Assembly (NCBI GenBank): GCA_050010255.1
Contig: JBEKLJ010000006.1
Coordinates: forward strand, 1 to 35,392
DNA length: 35,392 nt
From: JBEKLJ01 sp050010255
GTDB lineage: Bacteria; Acidobacteriota; Terriglobia; Bryobacterales; Bryobacteraceae
Direction: 5' to 3'
In this document: piece after piece, positions 6,841 through 15,374 of the stretch
How the letters are laid out: each line of letters starts with the position of its first letter
How positions within the stretch are numbered: the stretch's first letter is position 1
Position numbers and translations under genes: made by a program
Notes under the pieces: model-generated
Told to the model about the DNA's origin: nothing
Databases searched by the model: none
What the model saw: the letters and a program-made list of their open reading frames with translations, nothing else

Positions 6841-8541
6841 TCACCTGCAACACTCCCCCCGAGCCACGGTGGCGAGCTTCGGATCCCAGCGGTAGATGAC
6901 AGTCCTCCGGTTTGCCGGCGTGCTGGCGGGGCACAGTCGCGTTACGGAAACAGGCGTCCCCTCGAAGCTGCTGCGAACCCCTTCGACGACATGATCGCCA
7001 AAGAACAAGATCCCATGGGATGCTTCCGGAAGACCGTCAAAGCAAACCGCATCGACAGGCGAGTGTTGAGCGGCATCCACACTGACGACGCTGCGAACGC
7101 GCTCCGCGGCCTGGAGGGCGTTTTCATACACCTGGAGGTTAGATATCGTTCCGGCCAGACTGACTGCGACAAAAAGTGCGCCGACCGCCAGGCGATGTTT
7201 GCACGTGCCGATGCAGGCTCCTACGAAAAGCAGGATCCAGACCGCCGGGAAATACAGATAGCGAGTGTGCAGCATCGACGGCCCTATCCACCCCACGAGG
7301 CTCGCGACCGGCAGCGCGCTGGCCAAGCCCAGCGCCAGGACCAGCCAACTCTTCCGGGTCACCGCGGCGGGATGAAAGAGGTAGACGAGCAGGGCCACGG
7401 CTGCGAAACCCACTAGCGCAGCCCGGCCGAGGGCCGGCACTTGGCTGGCTGTGTTGATGGCACCGGGAAGGACCAGCAGGACGCGCTGGATGAAAGACGC
7501 CAGCGTCTTCAGGGAAGCCCCGAAAACCGGTGAGTGCCCCTCCAGGTACGCGTAGCCGCCCAGGCCGTTGTAGATCGCAAATCGTACTGCCAGTCCGATG
7601 AGCGCCGGGAGCCATACCGCAACAAGCAGCGGCGCCGTTGCGCTTCTGGGGCGCGGCATGTCCCGGCGGAGCGCGGCGGTCAGAGCGAGAACCACCACCA
7701 GGAGTGGCACTGCGTAGGCCGTCTCCTTCGACAAGATACCCATGCTCGTGAGAGCGAAGGCTGCCAGGGCGAGACCCCAGGAGGGCGCCGGACGCCGCAG
7801 GTACCGCACCGAGCAAATCATGGCGCCTAGAGCGAACGTGCACGCCAGCAGATCGTAGCGCGCCGCCGGCCAAACGACCGGCTCCACGTTGACGGGCGCG
7901 ACGGCGAACAGGAGAGCGCTCAACCGGCAGACGAATTTGCCGAAGCCCAGGAGCCGATAGACCGCCATCGCCAGGAAGATATTCGCTGCGTGCAGGCCGA
8001 TGTTGATGAGATGGTAGCCCCACGCACTCCTTCCGAAGGCCGAATAGTCGAGCCACAGGGACAGGGCCCCGAGGGGGCGATAGGAGCCATCCGGCCGAGG
8101 GTCCGTGAACAGCCTCACAAAAGCGTGCAGATCGCGTATGGATGCTCCGATATGGGCCTGCGTCCAGTCGGGGTGCGCGAAGTTGATGGACACCGTGGGC
8201 AGGTAAAGCAAGACCGCCAGGGCGGGGATGACGAAGGCTATGCCAGGCAGCCGGTCCAGTTTCTGCCACAGGCGACTGCCGGTTGAGGCTTCGGCGCAAG
8301 CTTCCTCGGCACGGCCCGGTGTGCGCCGGCCTATGCTCTTCAGGAACAGCGCGAGCACCAGCGTTCCGACGAGAATCTGCTCCGGCTTGAAGGCGTCATG
8401 AGCCACCAGGTGGAGGGGGCCGAACGTGAAATCATAGCCGCCGGCGATCGCCACGACCGCCAGGTTGACCGCGACGGCAAAGACTCCCGCCGCCGCAATC
8501 ACGGGGAGCATGTCCAGTGCGAAGTTCTTCTGCCTCAGCAT
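6841..8541 (-). CDS. Multi-pass membrane protein, TMTC/GT39-like mannosyltransferase relative
   Basis: A 566-residue integral membrane protein with about ten or more hydrophobic segments. The first two are near residues 10-60 and the next near 100-120 (GIAFVIPALAVLLYLPTV). A large exterior segment follows, with HPDWTQAHI, RPLGALSLWLDYSAFG and GYHLINIGLHAANIFLAM. This pattern of a conserved acidic loop after the first helix, RPL and HLxNxxLHxxN is typical of the TMTC-like, GT-C fold protein family (lipid-linked sugar transferases). The acceptor is unknown. The start at 8541 has GGAG four to five nt upstream; an ATG at 8577 is the alternative. It lies 130 nt downstream of glgB on the same strand, but a direct role in glycogen metabolism is not implied. 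Confidence 0.7.
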   Translation of the reverse strand: MLRQKNFALDMLPVIAAAGVFAVAVNLAVVAIAGGYDFTFGPLHLVAHDAFKPEQILVGTLVLALFLKSIGRRTPGRAEEACAEASTGSRLWQKLDRLPGIAFVIPALAVLLYLPTVSINFAHPDWTQAHIGASIRDLHAFVRLFTDPRPDGSYRPLGALSLWLDYSAFGRSAWGYHLINIGLHAANIFLAMAVYRLLGFGKFVCRLSALLFAVAPVNVEPVVWPAARYDLLACTFALGAMICSVRYLRRPAPSWGLALAAFALTSMGILSKETAYAVPLLVVVLALTAALRRDMPRPRSATAPLLVAVWLPALIGLAVRFAIYNGLGGYAYLEGHSPVFGASLKTLASFIQRVLLVLPGAINTASQVPALGRAALVGFAAVALLVYLFHPAAVTRKSWLVLALGLASALPVASLVGWIGPSMLHTRYLYFPAVWILLFVGACIGTCKHRLAVGALFVAVSLAGTISNLQVYENALQAAERVRSVVSVDAAQHSPVDAVCFDGLPEASHGILFFGDHVVEGVRSSFEGTPVSVTRLCPASTPANRRTVIYRWDPKLATVARGECCR

Positions 8542-8671
8542 TCCGCTCCGGATGCTATGGGTCGAACTTGCCGCCATGCGCGTTGGGGCAGGGTATCGCC
8601 CATCGGAGTCCTCTTCGCCGCATTGCGCCCCGGCGCGGCCATTCCGCCGTTCCCGGGTGCGCCTCCGCGGT

Positions 8672-10846
8672 TCATGACCGTTTCTTGAACACGACCACCG
8701 CCAGCGGCGGCAACGTGATGGGGATGCTCTGCTCCCGGCCGTGCGCCGCCACGGGCTCGGATTCGGCTCCCGGCGCGTTGCCCAAACCGCTGCCTCCGTA
8801 CGCGGCCGCGTCGGTGTTGAAGACCTCCTCGTAAAAGCCCGCCGCTGGAACCCCGACGCGGTAATCCTGCCGCGGCACCGGCGTGAAGTTCGAGCAAAAC
8901 AGCAGGAAGTCCTCCGGGTCCTGGGCGCGGCGGAGGAAGGCGATGACCGAGTTGTCGGCATCGCGGAAATCGACCCATTCGAAGCCGCTCCAGTGGAAGT
9001 CCACCTCGTACATGGCCGGCTGCTCTCGATAGAAGCGGTTCAGCTCGCGCACGAAAGTCTGGAGCCGGCGGTGAGGGTCGAACTGCAGCAGCTCCCAGCG
9101 GACGCTCGAGTTGTAGTCCCACTCCTCGTACTGGCCCAGTTCCGAACCCATGAACAGCAGTTTCTTGCCCGGGTGCGCCCACATGTAGCCCAGAAAGGCG
9201 CGCGCGTTGGCGAAGCGCTGCCACTCGTCTCCGGGCATCTTTGCAATGAGCGCCTTCTTGCCGTGTACGACCTCGTCGTGCGAGATCGGCAGCACGAAGT
9301 TCTCGTGGAAGGCGTAGAGCAGGCTGAAGGTAATGTCCTGGTGGTGGAACTTGCGGTGCACCGGCTCCTGGGAGAAGTAGCGCAGCATGTCGTGCATCCA
9401 GCCCATGTTCCACTTCATCGTGAACCCCAGGCCGCCCAGGTACACGGGCTTCGAGACGCCGGGCCAGGCGGTGGATTCCTCGGCCGCGGTGAAGGCCCCC
9501 GGCACCTGGTGCGCCAGCTCGTTGAAGCGCCGCAACAAGTCGATCGCCTCCAGGTCCTCGCGCCCGCCGAACTGGTTCGGGATCCACTCGCCCGGCTTGC
9601 GCGAGTAATCCAGGTAGAGCATCGACGCCACCGCGTCCACCCGGAGGCCGTCGATGTGGTACTCCTTCAGCCAGAACAGCGCGTTCGAGATGAGGAACCC
9701 GCGCACCTCGTTGCGGCCGTAGTTGAAGATCTTCGTGCCCCAGTCATGGTGCTCGCCCTTGCGCGGGTCGGCGTGTTCGTAGAGGCTGGTGCCGTCGAAG
9801 TAGGCCAGCCCGTGCGCGTCCTTGGGGAAGTGGCCCGGCACCCAGTCCACGATCACACCCAGGCCCACCTGGTGGCAGCAGTCCACCAGGTGCTTGAAGT
9901 CGTCCGGCGTGCCGAAACGCGAAGTCGGCGCGTAATACCCGACCACCTGGTAGCCCCACGAGCCGGAGTACGGATACTCCATGATGGGCAGCAGCTCCAG
10001 GTGCGTGTAGCCCATCTTCTTCGCATACCCGACCAGACTCCTGGCGAGCTCGCGATAGCTGAGGAGCTGGCCGCCCGGCCCCCTCAGCCAGGACTCCAGG
10101 TGCACCTCGTAGATCGACACCGGGCGCTTGAGCCAGTCCGTCCCTGCGCGCGCTTCCATCCACGCGCCGTCGTTCCACTGGTACGCGGAGAGGTCCCAGA
10201 CGATCGAGCCCGTCCGCGGCGGCGTCTCGCAGTAGAACGCGTACGGGTCCGTCTTCATCTCCTGGTAGCCCTGCTGGCGCGACTTGACGAAGTACTTATA
10301 CTTGTCGCCGTGCTCGAGGCCCGGGATGAAGATCTCCCAGATGCCGGCGCTGCGCAGCCGCATGGGGTGCCGCCGCGTGTCCCACTGGTTGAAGTCCCCC
10401 ACCAGGCTGACCAGCTCGGCGTTGGGCGCCCAGACGGCGAACCGCACGCCGCTCGCGCCTTCGATCGTGACCGGGTGCGCGCCCAGGCTGCGGTAGCTCT
10501 CGTAGTTGGCGCCCTCGCTCCAGAGGTGCAGCTCGAAGTCGGTCAGCAGGAGCGGGAAGCGGTACGGATCGTCGAATTCCGAGACCTCTCCCTCAGGGGT
10601 CTTGAGACGGATGCGATACGGTGCCGGCCCGCCGGGGAGCGAAGCGAAGAAGAAGCCGGTGGGATGGATCTTCTTCATCGGCGTGGCGGCGCCGTCCCGG
10701 ATCAGCTCGGCCTCGGCGGCCTGCGGCAGGAACGCCCGGACCTGCCAGCGCGGCGTCTGGCGCCCGGGTGTCGCATGCGGCCCGAGGATGCCGAAAGGAT
10801 CGGCGTGGTAGCCGCCCACGATGGCTTCGATCTCCTGGCGAGTCAT
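8672..10846 (-). CDS. glgB: 1,4-alpha-glucan branching enzyme
   Basis: A 724-residue cytoplasmic enzyme that introduces alpha-1,6 branches into glycogen (GH13 subfamily 9). The N-terminal carbohydrate-binding (CBM48) part holds VRFAVWAPNAELVSLVGDFN. The catalytic barrel shows DWVPGHFPKD (about residue 332), GLRVDAVASMLYLDYSR with the nucleophile Asp (about 405), the acid/base Glu in AAEESTAWPGV (about 456) and PISHDEVVHGK (about 520). The C-terminal beta domain ends near TLPPLAVVVFKK. Length is typical for the family. The frame is open for another kilobase upstream, but 10846 gives the normal N-terminus (MTRQEIEAIVGGYHADPFGI). It is divergent from the deaminase gene, 66 nt apart. Confidence 0.96.
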   Translation of the reverse strand: MTRQEIEAIVGGYHADPFGILGPHATPGRQTPRWQVRAFLPQAAEAELIRDGAATPMKKIHPTGFFFASLPGGPAPYRIRLKTPEGEVSEFDDPYRFPLLLTDFELHLWSEGANYESYRSLGAHPVTIEGASGVRFAVWAPNAELVSLVGDFNQWDTRRHPMRLRSAGIWEIFIPGLEHGDKYKYFVKSRQQGYQEMKTDPYAFYCETPPRTGSIVWDLSAYQWNDGAWMEARAGTDWLKRPVSIYEVHLESWLRGPGGQLLSYRELARSLVGYAKKMGYTHLELLPIMEYPYSGSWGYQVVGYYAPTSRFGTPDDFKHLVDCCHQVGLGVIVDWVPGHFPKDAHGLAYFDGTSLYEHADPRKGEHHDWGTKIFNYGRNEVRGFLISNALFWLKEYHIDGLRVDAVASMLYLDYSRKPGEWIPNQFGGREDLEAIDLLRRFNELAHQVPGAFTAAEESTAWPGVSKPVYLGGLGFTMKWNMGWMHDMLRYFSQEPVHRKFHHQDITFSLLYAFHENFVLPISHDEVVHGKKALIAKMPGDEWQRFANARAFLGYMWAHPGKKLLFMGSELGQYEEWDYNSSVRWELLQFDPHRRLQTFVRELNRFYREQPAMYEVDFHWSGFEWVDFRDADNSVIAFLRRAQDPEDFLLFCSNFTPVPRQDYRVGVPAAGFYEEVFNTDAAAYGGSGLGNAPGAESEPVAAHGREQSIPITLPPLAVVVFKKRS

Positions 10847-10897
10847 GGATAGTGGTTCGTCGAGCGCTTCGCGCGCGCCCGGGTGCGTCTCTGTCGC

Positions 10898-10903
10898 TAA
10901 TAT
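10898..10903 (+). promoter_or_regulatory. -10-like TAATAT before the deaminase gene
   Basis: TAATAT ends 9 nt before the ATG at 10913. A second AT-rich hexamer (TATTAT, 10901-10906) overlaps it. Near-leaderless initiation is inferred; an AGG immediately before the ATG is too close to act as a normal ribosome binding site. Confidence 0.4.
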
Positions 10904-10912
10904 TATGGCAGG

Positions 10913-11842
10913 ATGGCTCCTTCGTATCGCGAACTGCCGAAGGCCGAGCTGCACCTCCACCTGGAGGGCTCCATCGAGCCTGAGACGCTGCACGAGCTCG
11001 ACGCCTCGGTTTCGGTTGAGGAAGCCCGCGCGCGTTACCAGTACGCCGACTTCCCGGCGTTTATCCAGAGCTACCTCTGGGCGATCCGGCGGCTGAAGGC
11101 ACCCGCCGACTATGCGCTGGTCGCGCGGCGGCTTTTCGGCCGGCTCGACCTGCAGAACGTGCGCTACGCCGAGGTCACCCTCTCCGCGGGTGTCATTCTG
11201 TGGCGGGGCCAGGAATTCGGGCCGGTGTTCGACGCGCTGGAGGCCGAGGCGGGGCGCACGCCGGTCGAAGTGCGGTGGATTTTCGACGCCGTGCGGCAGT
11301 GGGGCGCCGGGGAGGCACGCAAGGTGCTGCGGGTGGCAGCCGAGCGCCTGGGCCGGGGCGTGGCCGGCTTCGGCATCGGCGGCGATGAGAGGCTGGGGCC
11401 CGTGGGGCCGTTTGCGGAGGTTTTTGCCGAAGCGCGTGAGGCCGGCCTGCACCTCACGGTTCACGCTGGCGAGACGGTCGGACCGGAATCGGTGCGGGAG
11501 GCGGTGCGGCTCGGGGCGGAGCGCATCGGCCACGGCATTCGGGCCGCGGACGACCCGGCGCTGCTTGCTTCTCTCCGCGACCGCGAGATTCCCCTGGAGA
11601 TCTGCCTTTCGAGCAATGTGGCTACCGGCGCCGTCGCAAGCCTGGCCGAGCACCCCATGCGGCGCATTTACGATGCCGGTGTGCCGATCGTGCTGGGCAC
11701 GGACGACCCGGCCATGTTCCACACCACGCTCGAACGCGAGTACGAGCTGGCCGCGCGCGAGTTCGGCTTCACGGACGAAGAGCTGTCCGGGATTGTAGCG
11801 AACGGGTTTCGATACGCGTTTGCGGCGGCGACGCCGGGGTAG
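10913..11842 (+). CDS. Adenosine deaminase-family metal-dependent hydrolase
   Basis: A 309-residue amidohydrolase-fold enzyme of the adenosine/AMP deaminase group. Metal and catalytic motifs are AELHLHLEGS (His14, His16), LTVHAGET (about residue 184), ERIGHGI, EICLSSNVATGAV and LGTDDPAMF (about residue 262). Such enzymes deaminate adenosine, adenine or related nucleosides. The C-terminal part (SSNVATGAV, then DDPAMFHTTLEREYELA) also recalls aminodeoxyfutalosine deaminases of the futalosine menaquinone route, so the substrate is open and I give no gene symbol. At 309 residues it is slightly short of classical Add. The gene is single and divergent from glgB. Confidence 0.82.
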   Translation: MAPSYRELPKAELHLHLEGSIEPETLHELDASVSVEEARARYQYADFPAFIQSYLWAIRRLKAPADYALVARRLFGRLDLQNVRYAEVTLSAGVILWRGQEFGPVFDALEAEAGRTPVEVRWIFDAVRQWGAGEARKVLRVAAERLGRGVAGFGIGGDERLGPVGPFAEVFAEAREAGLHLTVHAGETVGPESVREAVRLGAERIGHGIRAADDPALLASLRDREIPLEICLSSNVATGAVASLAEHPMRRIYDAGVPIVLGTDDPAMFHTTLEREYELAAREFGFTDEELSGIVANGFRYAFAAATPG

Positions 11843-11934
11843 CACAGAGGAGACTTCCCAGCAGTCTCCGCCGGCCTGCACCTCCAGTGTCAGTGTTTTG
11901 GATTGGGTGCGTTCACTAATTATCTACGTGGCTA

Positions 11935-13245
11935 TCACTTGAGCCAAGACAAGTCGGAAAAGCGCTGCACGAGACCGATCATCACACCCGCCAACGTACT
12001 TTCGGGTTCGAGGAACACGACGGGAGAACCGGCTTGGTTGGCTCTCACGCAAAGCTCGATCGCCGGCGGGATCACCCCGAAGATCGTGCAGCCGAGCTGC
12101 GAGGTAATGTCGCTGATGGGCAGCGGAGTCAGCGCCATCACCCGGTTGACGATAATGGCTCCGACAACGAGCTGGCTGATACCCCAGGAGTGCAGCACCT
12201 GCAGGAACATCCTGGTCGCGTTAACACTCACTGGGTCGCGCTCCAGCACCATGGCAACGAGGTCGCATTGCCGGACCACGGCCTGCGTCATCGGTGACGT
12301 CACGGCGGGCAAGTCGATCACGACGCGCTCGGCCATCTGGGAGAGAGTCTTGATAACAGCCTCGGCCGCTCGCGGATCGATCTCCCCGAACTCCTCCGGT
12401 TTCTGGGGTCCGAACAGCACCCGGAGTCCCAGCGGGAAACTGCAAAGCGCGCCACCGGCCGCGGCGGCGTCGATTCGCTCCGCGCCCAAAGCGCACAGAG
12501 AACTCAGGTTGGCGGCCGGAGTGTGCTTCAACTGAAAAGAGAACGTCCCGTAGTCCGGTTTCAGCTCGATAGCGATCGTGCTGCGGTTCTGCTTGGCCCA
12601 CGCGGCGGCGGCGTTCAGCGCCACGGTGGTGGTGCCGGTCCCGCCCTTGACGCCGCAGAAGCCCACCACGACCGAGCGGGTGCTCGCGGGTTTGGGCTGC
12701 GCCGCCGACTGGCGCCGCTCCACCAAGAGGCGCAGACGGCGGGTCAGCGCGGCCCCGGACACCTCTCCCTTGACCAGGTATTCGTCGGCGCCCGCGCGCA
12801 GGGCGGCAAAGGCCACCTCTTCGTCCTCGGTAGCCGTCAAGACGATCAGGACGGCGTTTCCCCTGTGTGCCCGCAACGAGGCCAAGGTCTCAAGTCCCCT
12901 GCTGTCCGAGAGATTGAGATCGACCAGGATGGCGTCGAAGGCCGCGGCCTCCAGGCGGGTGAGGCCCTTCGCCAGGGTATTGACCCACTCCAGCCGGATG
13001 CTAGCGGCCGGGGGTTCGGCTGTCCCAATCATCCGCTGCACCAGGGCGGCGGTTTCGGGATGGTCTTCGATCAGGAGGACTTCCAAGTCCCCTTGCATAC
13101 ATGCCCCCCTCGCGACGCGCGGCCCCACGAACCCCGGTAAGAGTCCCAGGCGGTGGACCGCTCCCGAGAGACGATCATAGTCCTCCGGCTCATTGATGTA
13201 AACCAGGATTTCCGTCTTGCCATCCTGGCCAGCATCGATGTACAT
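11935..13245 (-). CDS. Receiver domain fused to CpaE/TadZ-like MinD-family ATPase
   Basis: Up to 436 residues. The receiver domain has its acidic pair in LLIEDHPE, phosphoacceptor Asp in DAILVDLNLSDSRG, Thr in VLTATED and Lys in DEYLVKGE, so it looks phosphorylatable. The ATPase follows with the deviant Walker A FCGVKGGTGTTTVALN and VVIDLPAVTSP. CpaE/TadZ proteins localise type IV Flp/Tad pilus machinery at the pole; no other tad/cpa genes are in the window, so that role is tentative. The start is uncertain. The ATG at 13098, with AGGGGGG upstream, begins exactly at the receiver domain. The ATG at 13245 adds 49 residues (through TEILVYINEPEDYDRL) whose codon-position composition looks coding and which has AGGCGG upstream. 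I list the longer form. Confidence 0.8.
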   Translation of the reverse strand: MYIDAGQDGKTEILVYINEPEDYDRLSGAVHRLGLLPGFVGPRVARGACMQGDLEVLLIEDHPETAALVQRMIGTAEPPAASIRLEWVNTLAKGLTRLEAAAFDAILVDLNLSDSRGLETLASLRAHRGNAVLIVLTATEDEEVAFAALRAGADEYLVKGEVSGAALTRRLRLLVERRQSAAQPKPASTRSVVVGFCGVKGGTGTTTVALNAAAAWAKQNRSTIAIELKPDYGTFSFQLKHTPAANLSSLCALGAERIDAAAAGGALCSFPLGLRVLFGPQKPEEFGEIDPRAAEAVIKTLSQMAERVVIDLPAVTSPMTQAVVRQCDLVAMVLERDPVSVNATRMFLQVLHSWGISQLVVGAIIVNRVMALTPLPISDITSQLGCTIFGVIPPAIELCVRANQAGSPVVFLEPESTLAGVMIGLVQRFSDLSWLK

Positions 13246-13533
13246 CCAACCGCCTGTGTTGGAGCGTTTTTTTCATCCTCTCCGTCCCGAGCGGCTGTGG
13301 CGGCCCAGGCAGGGGCCGGGTCTGCCTCCTCCGGGCACGAAAAAACCTGTAAATGCCTCATTTTAAGCTATTTCTCATGTACCTCTCCGTCCTTCTCCTT
13401 CCTTCGACCTGTTTGCTTCTCCGCCGCCGCGCCCTATCCGGCCGGCAAGGGCAGCGCAGCGGGCTGAGACCGTGGAACGTGCTCGTGGTATCTTCAAGAT
13501 CCACGTCCGGGCGCTGGCAGGCGCGGTTGATTC
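13246..13533. other. Intergenic stretch upstream of the CpaE-like gene
   Basis: No gene is supported. An AT-rich patch at about 13337-13380, on the 5' side of the minus-strand CpaE-like gene, is a plausible promoter region because it stands out from GC-rich surroundings. A T-run at 13266-13272 is also present. Nothing else is recognised before the palindrome at 13534. Confidence 0.35.
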
Positions 13534-13718
13534 CCAGCCCGGATGTTTCACCATGATCGTAGCGAGGCGCGATGAGAGGGCCGCAGATGCAAGGCGCGCG
13601 AAGGCCGGCGCCCGGAGGCGTACTTGAACAGTACGTCGAGGACGCCGGCCGAGCGCAACACAGTAGATGCGGCCCTATCGCGCGCCGCAGCAGATTGCTG
13701 GTGAAACATCCGGGCTGG
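13534..13718. repeat. 185-bp palindromic MITE-like element
   Basis: The ends form a 20-bp perfect inverted repeat: 13534-13553 (contains cccggatgtttcacca) against 13699-13718. Inner layers also pair: gcgcgatgagagggccgca near 13567 with tgcggccctatcgcgcg near 13668, then ggccggcg near 13602 with cgccggcc near 13641, around gtact/agtac near the centre. One arm, 13536-13578, recurs inverted at 22014-22056 with 39 of 43 positions identical. It has no coding capacity and ends 26 nt before proC. Confidence 0.8.
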
Positions 13719-13744
13719 CCTGTCGGTCGCCGGAGGGTTCATCG

Positions 13745-14653
13745 ATGACCAAAGAGAGAAAAGAGTCGAAGTCTAGTCAAGTCCCCGTCATCGCCAGCGG
13801 GAAGACGCTGGGGATCGTGGGGGCCGGTGTCATGGGCCAGACGCTCCTTCGGGGCCTGCTGGACAGCGGCCTGATTGCCCCCGGGCAGCTCTGGGCGGGC
13901 GACAAGAACGGCTCGACTTGCGAGAGCGTTCGGCGGGCGCTTCAGATCCCCGTCGAGACCGATTACCACCACCGAGTGCCGACGTCCGATCTGATCCTGA
14001 TCTGCGTCAAGCCCGCAGACGCGGCGGCGGTTCTGCCCGCGTTGAGGAACGCGGGGCTGCGGGAGGAAACGCTGCTGATCTCCATCATGGCCGGCGTCTC
14101 AACCGAACGGCTGGAGTCGCTCCTCGGGACGCAGAATCCCGTGGTGCGGGCCATGCCGAACACACCCTGCATCGTGAGGGAAGGCATGACCGTCATCTGC
14201 CGCGGCCGGAATGCCACGGCCGGCCACCTGGGGTGCGCGCGGCAGATCTTCGAGGCGGTGGGCAAGTGCCTGCCCGTCGACGAGGTGCACTTCAACGCCA
14301 TCACCGCGCTGAGCGGCAGCGGTCCGGCCTACCAGTACCTGATTATGGAGGCCCTGGCCGATGCCGGGGTGCGCGTCGGGCTGCCCCGCCAGTTGGCGCT
14401 CACGCTGGTGGCGCAAACGGCGTTGGGCGCGGCCAAGATGGTCCAGGCCACGGGCCGCCACCCGGCGGCGCTGCGCGATGATGTGACCACGCCCGCGGGC
14501 TGCACCATCGGGGGTCTGCTCATGCTCGAGGATGGGCGGATCCGCTCGGTGCTGGCGCGCTCTGTGGAAGAGGCCGCCAGGATCGCCGGCCACCTGGGGC
14601 AGCCTGCGGGCAAGGCCGTGGAAGTCGCGGCCGCTCACCGCACGGGTCACTGA
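13745..14653 (+). CDS. proC: Pyrroline-5-carboxylate reductase
   Basis: A 302-residue enzyme for the last step of proline synthesis, NAD(P)H-dependent reduction of pyrroline-5-carboxylate. The dinucleotide-binding loop is GIVGAGVMGQTLLRGLL near residues 22-38. Further marks are CVKPADAAAVLP, VVRAMPNTPCIVREGMT, ALSGSGPAYQYL and the C-terminal signature DDVTTPAGCTIGGLLMLE. A 16-20 residue polar N-terminal extension (MTKERKESKSSQ) precedes the fold. The ATG at 13745 has GGAGGG 6-7 nt upstream. It converges with cysE, stop codons one base apart. Confidence 0.95.
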   Translation: MTKERKESKSSQVPVIASGKTLGIVGAGVMGQTLLRGLLDSGLIAPGQLWAGDKNGSTCESVRRALQIPVETDYHHRVPTSDLILICVKPADAAAVLPALRNAGLREETLLISIMAGVSTERLESLLGTQNPVVRAMPNTPCIVREGMTVICRGRNATAGHLGCARQIFEAVGKCLPVDEVHFNAITALSGSGPAYQYLIMEALADAGVRVGLPRQLALTLVAQTALGAAKMVQATGRHPAALRDDVTTPAGCTIGGLLMLEDGRIRSVLARSVEEAARIAGHLGQPAGKAVEVAAAHRTGH

Positions 14654-14654
14654 G

Positions 14655-15296
14655 CTAGCGTTCGGCCGTGAGCGCGCGGAGCTGCTCCTCGAGCTTCTCG
14701 ACTCGCCCGGCGAGCTCCTCGATGGCCTGCTGCTCGGGGTCGGGCAGCTTGCCGTGCTCGAGTTCGTCGTTGATCTCGACGCCGCCGATGCGCACCACGC
14801 GCCCCGGCACGCCTACCACGGTCGAGTGGTCCGGGGCCGGATGGACGACCACCGACCCGGCGCCGATCTTGACGTGGTCGCCGATGCGGATGTTGCCGAG
14901 CACCTTGGCCCCGGTGCCGATGACGACGTGGTTGCCGATGGTGGGGTGGCGCTTGCCCTTCTCCTTGCCCGTGCCGCCCAGGGTCACACCCTGGTAGAGC
15001 AGTACATCGTCTCCGATCTCGGCGGTCTCGCCGATCACCACGCCCATGCCGTGATCGATGAAGAACCGCCGGCCGATGGTGGCGCCGGGGTGGATCTCGA
15101 TGCCCGTCAGCGAGCGGCTGAACTGGGAAACCATCCGCGCCAGGGTGGTGAAGCCCGCCTTGTACATGCGGTGCGCCAGGCGGTGCAGCAGAATGGCGTG
15201 GAATCCGGGGTAACAGAAGAAGATCTCCAGCACGCCCTTGGCGGCGGGATCTTCGCGGAAGATCGTCTCAATCTGTTCCCGAACGGCGGCAAACAT
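14655..15296 (-). CDS. cysE: Serine O-acetyltransferase
   Basis: A 213-residue cytoplasmic enzyme that acetylates serine with acetyl-CoA, the first step of cysteine synthesis. The N-terminal helical part includes LEIFFCYPGFHAILLHRLAH. The left-handed beta-helix of hexapeptide repeats follows, with GIEIHPGATIGRRFFIDHG, VVIGETAEIGDDVLLYQGVTLGG and HPTIGNHVVIGTGAKVLG. The active-site His residues are in FIDHGMG and GKRHPTIG. The C-terminal 35 residues form a charged coiled coil (EELAGRVEKLEEQLRAL) longer than in short SATs. A GATAAT box lies 9 nt upstream of the ATG. Confidence 0.94.
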   Translation of the reverse strand: MFAAVREQIETIFREDPAAKGVLEIFFCYPGFHAILLHRLAHRMYKAGFTTLARMVSQFSRSLTGIEIHPGATIGRRFFIDHGMGVVIGETAEIGDDVLLYQGVTLGGTGKEKGKRHPTIGNHVVIGTGAKVLGNIRIGDHVKIGAGSVVVHPAPDHSTVVGVPGRVVRIGGVEINDELEHGKLPDPEQQAIEELAGRVEKLEEQLRALTAER

Positions 15297-15305
15297 CTTG
15301 CCTTA

Positions 15306-15311
15306 ATTATC
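15306..15311 (-). promoter_or_regulatory. -10-like GATAAT before cysE
   Basis: On the minus strand GATAAT ends 9 nt before the cysE ATG. The intervening bases include AAGG close to the start, which may serve as a weak ribosome binding site. No -35 is evident. Confidence 0.4.
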
Positions 15312-15374
15312 GCGCAGAATTTCAGAGTCGAGCCGCCTGGAGCGGATGGGAGGAGTTGCCGCGGAGACGGCCGG

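Noticed and set aside
8741..10852. Plus-strand open frame of 703 codons opposite glgB
   Set aside because: It mirrors the branching-enzyme gene, whose catalytic motifs are all on the minus strand.
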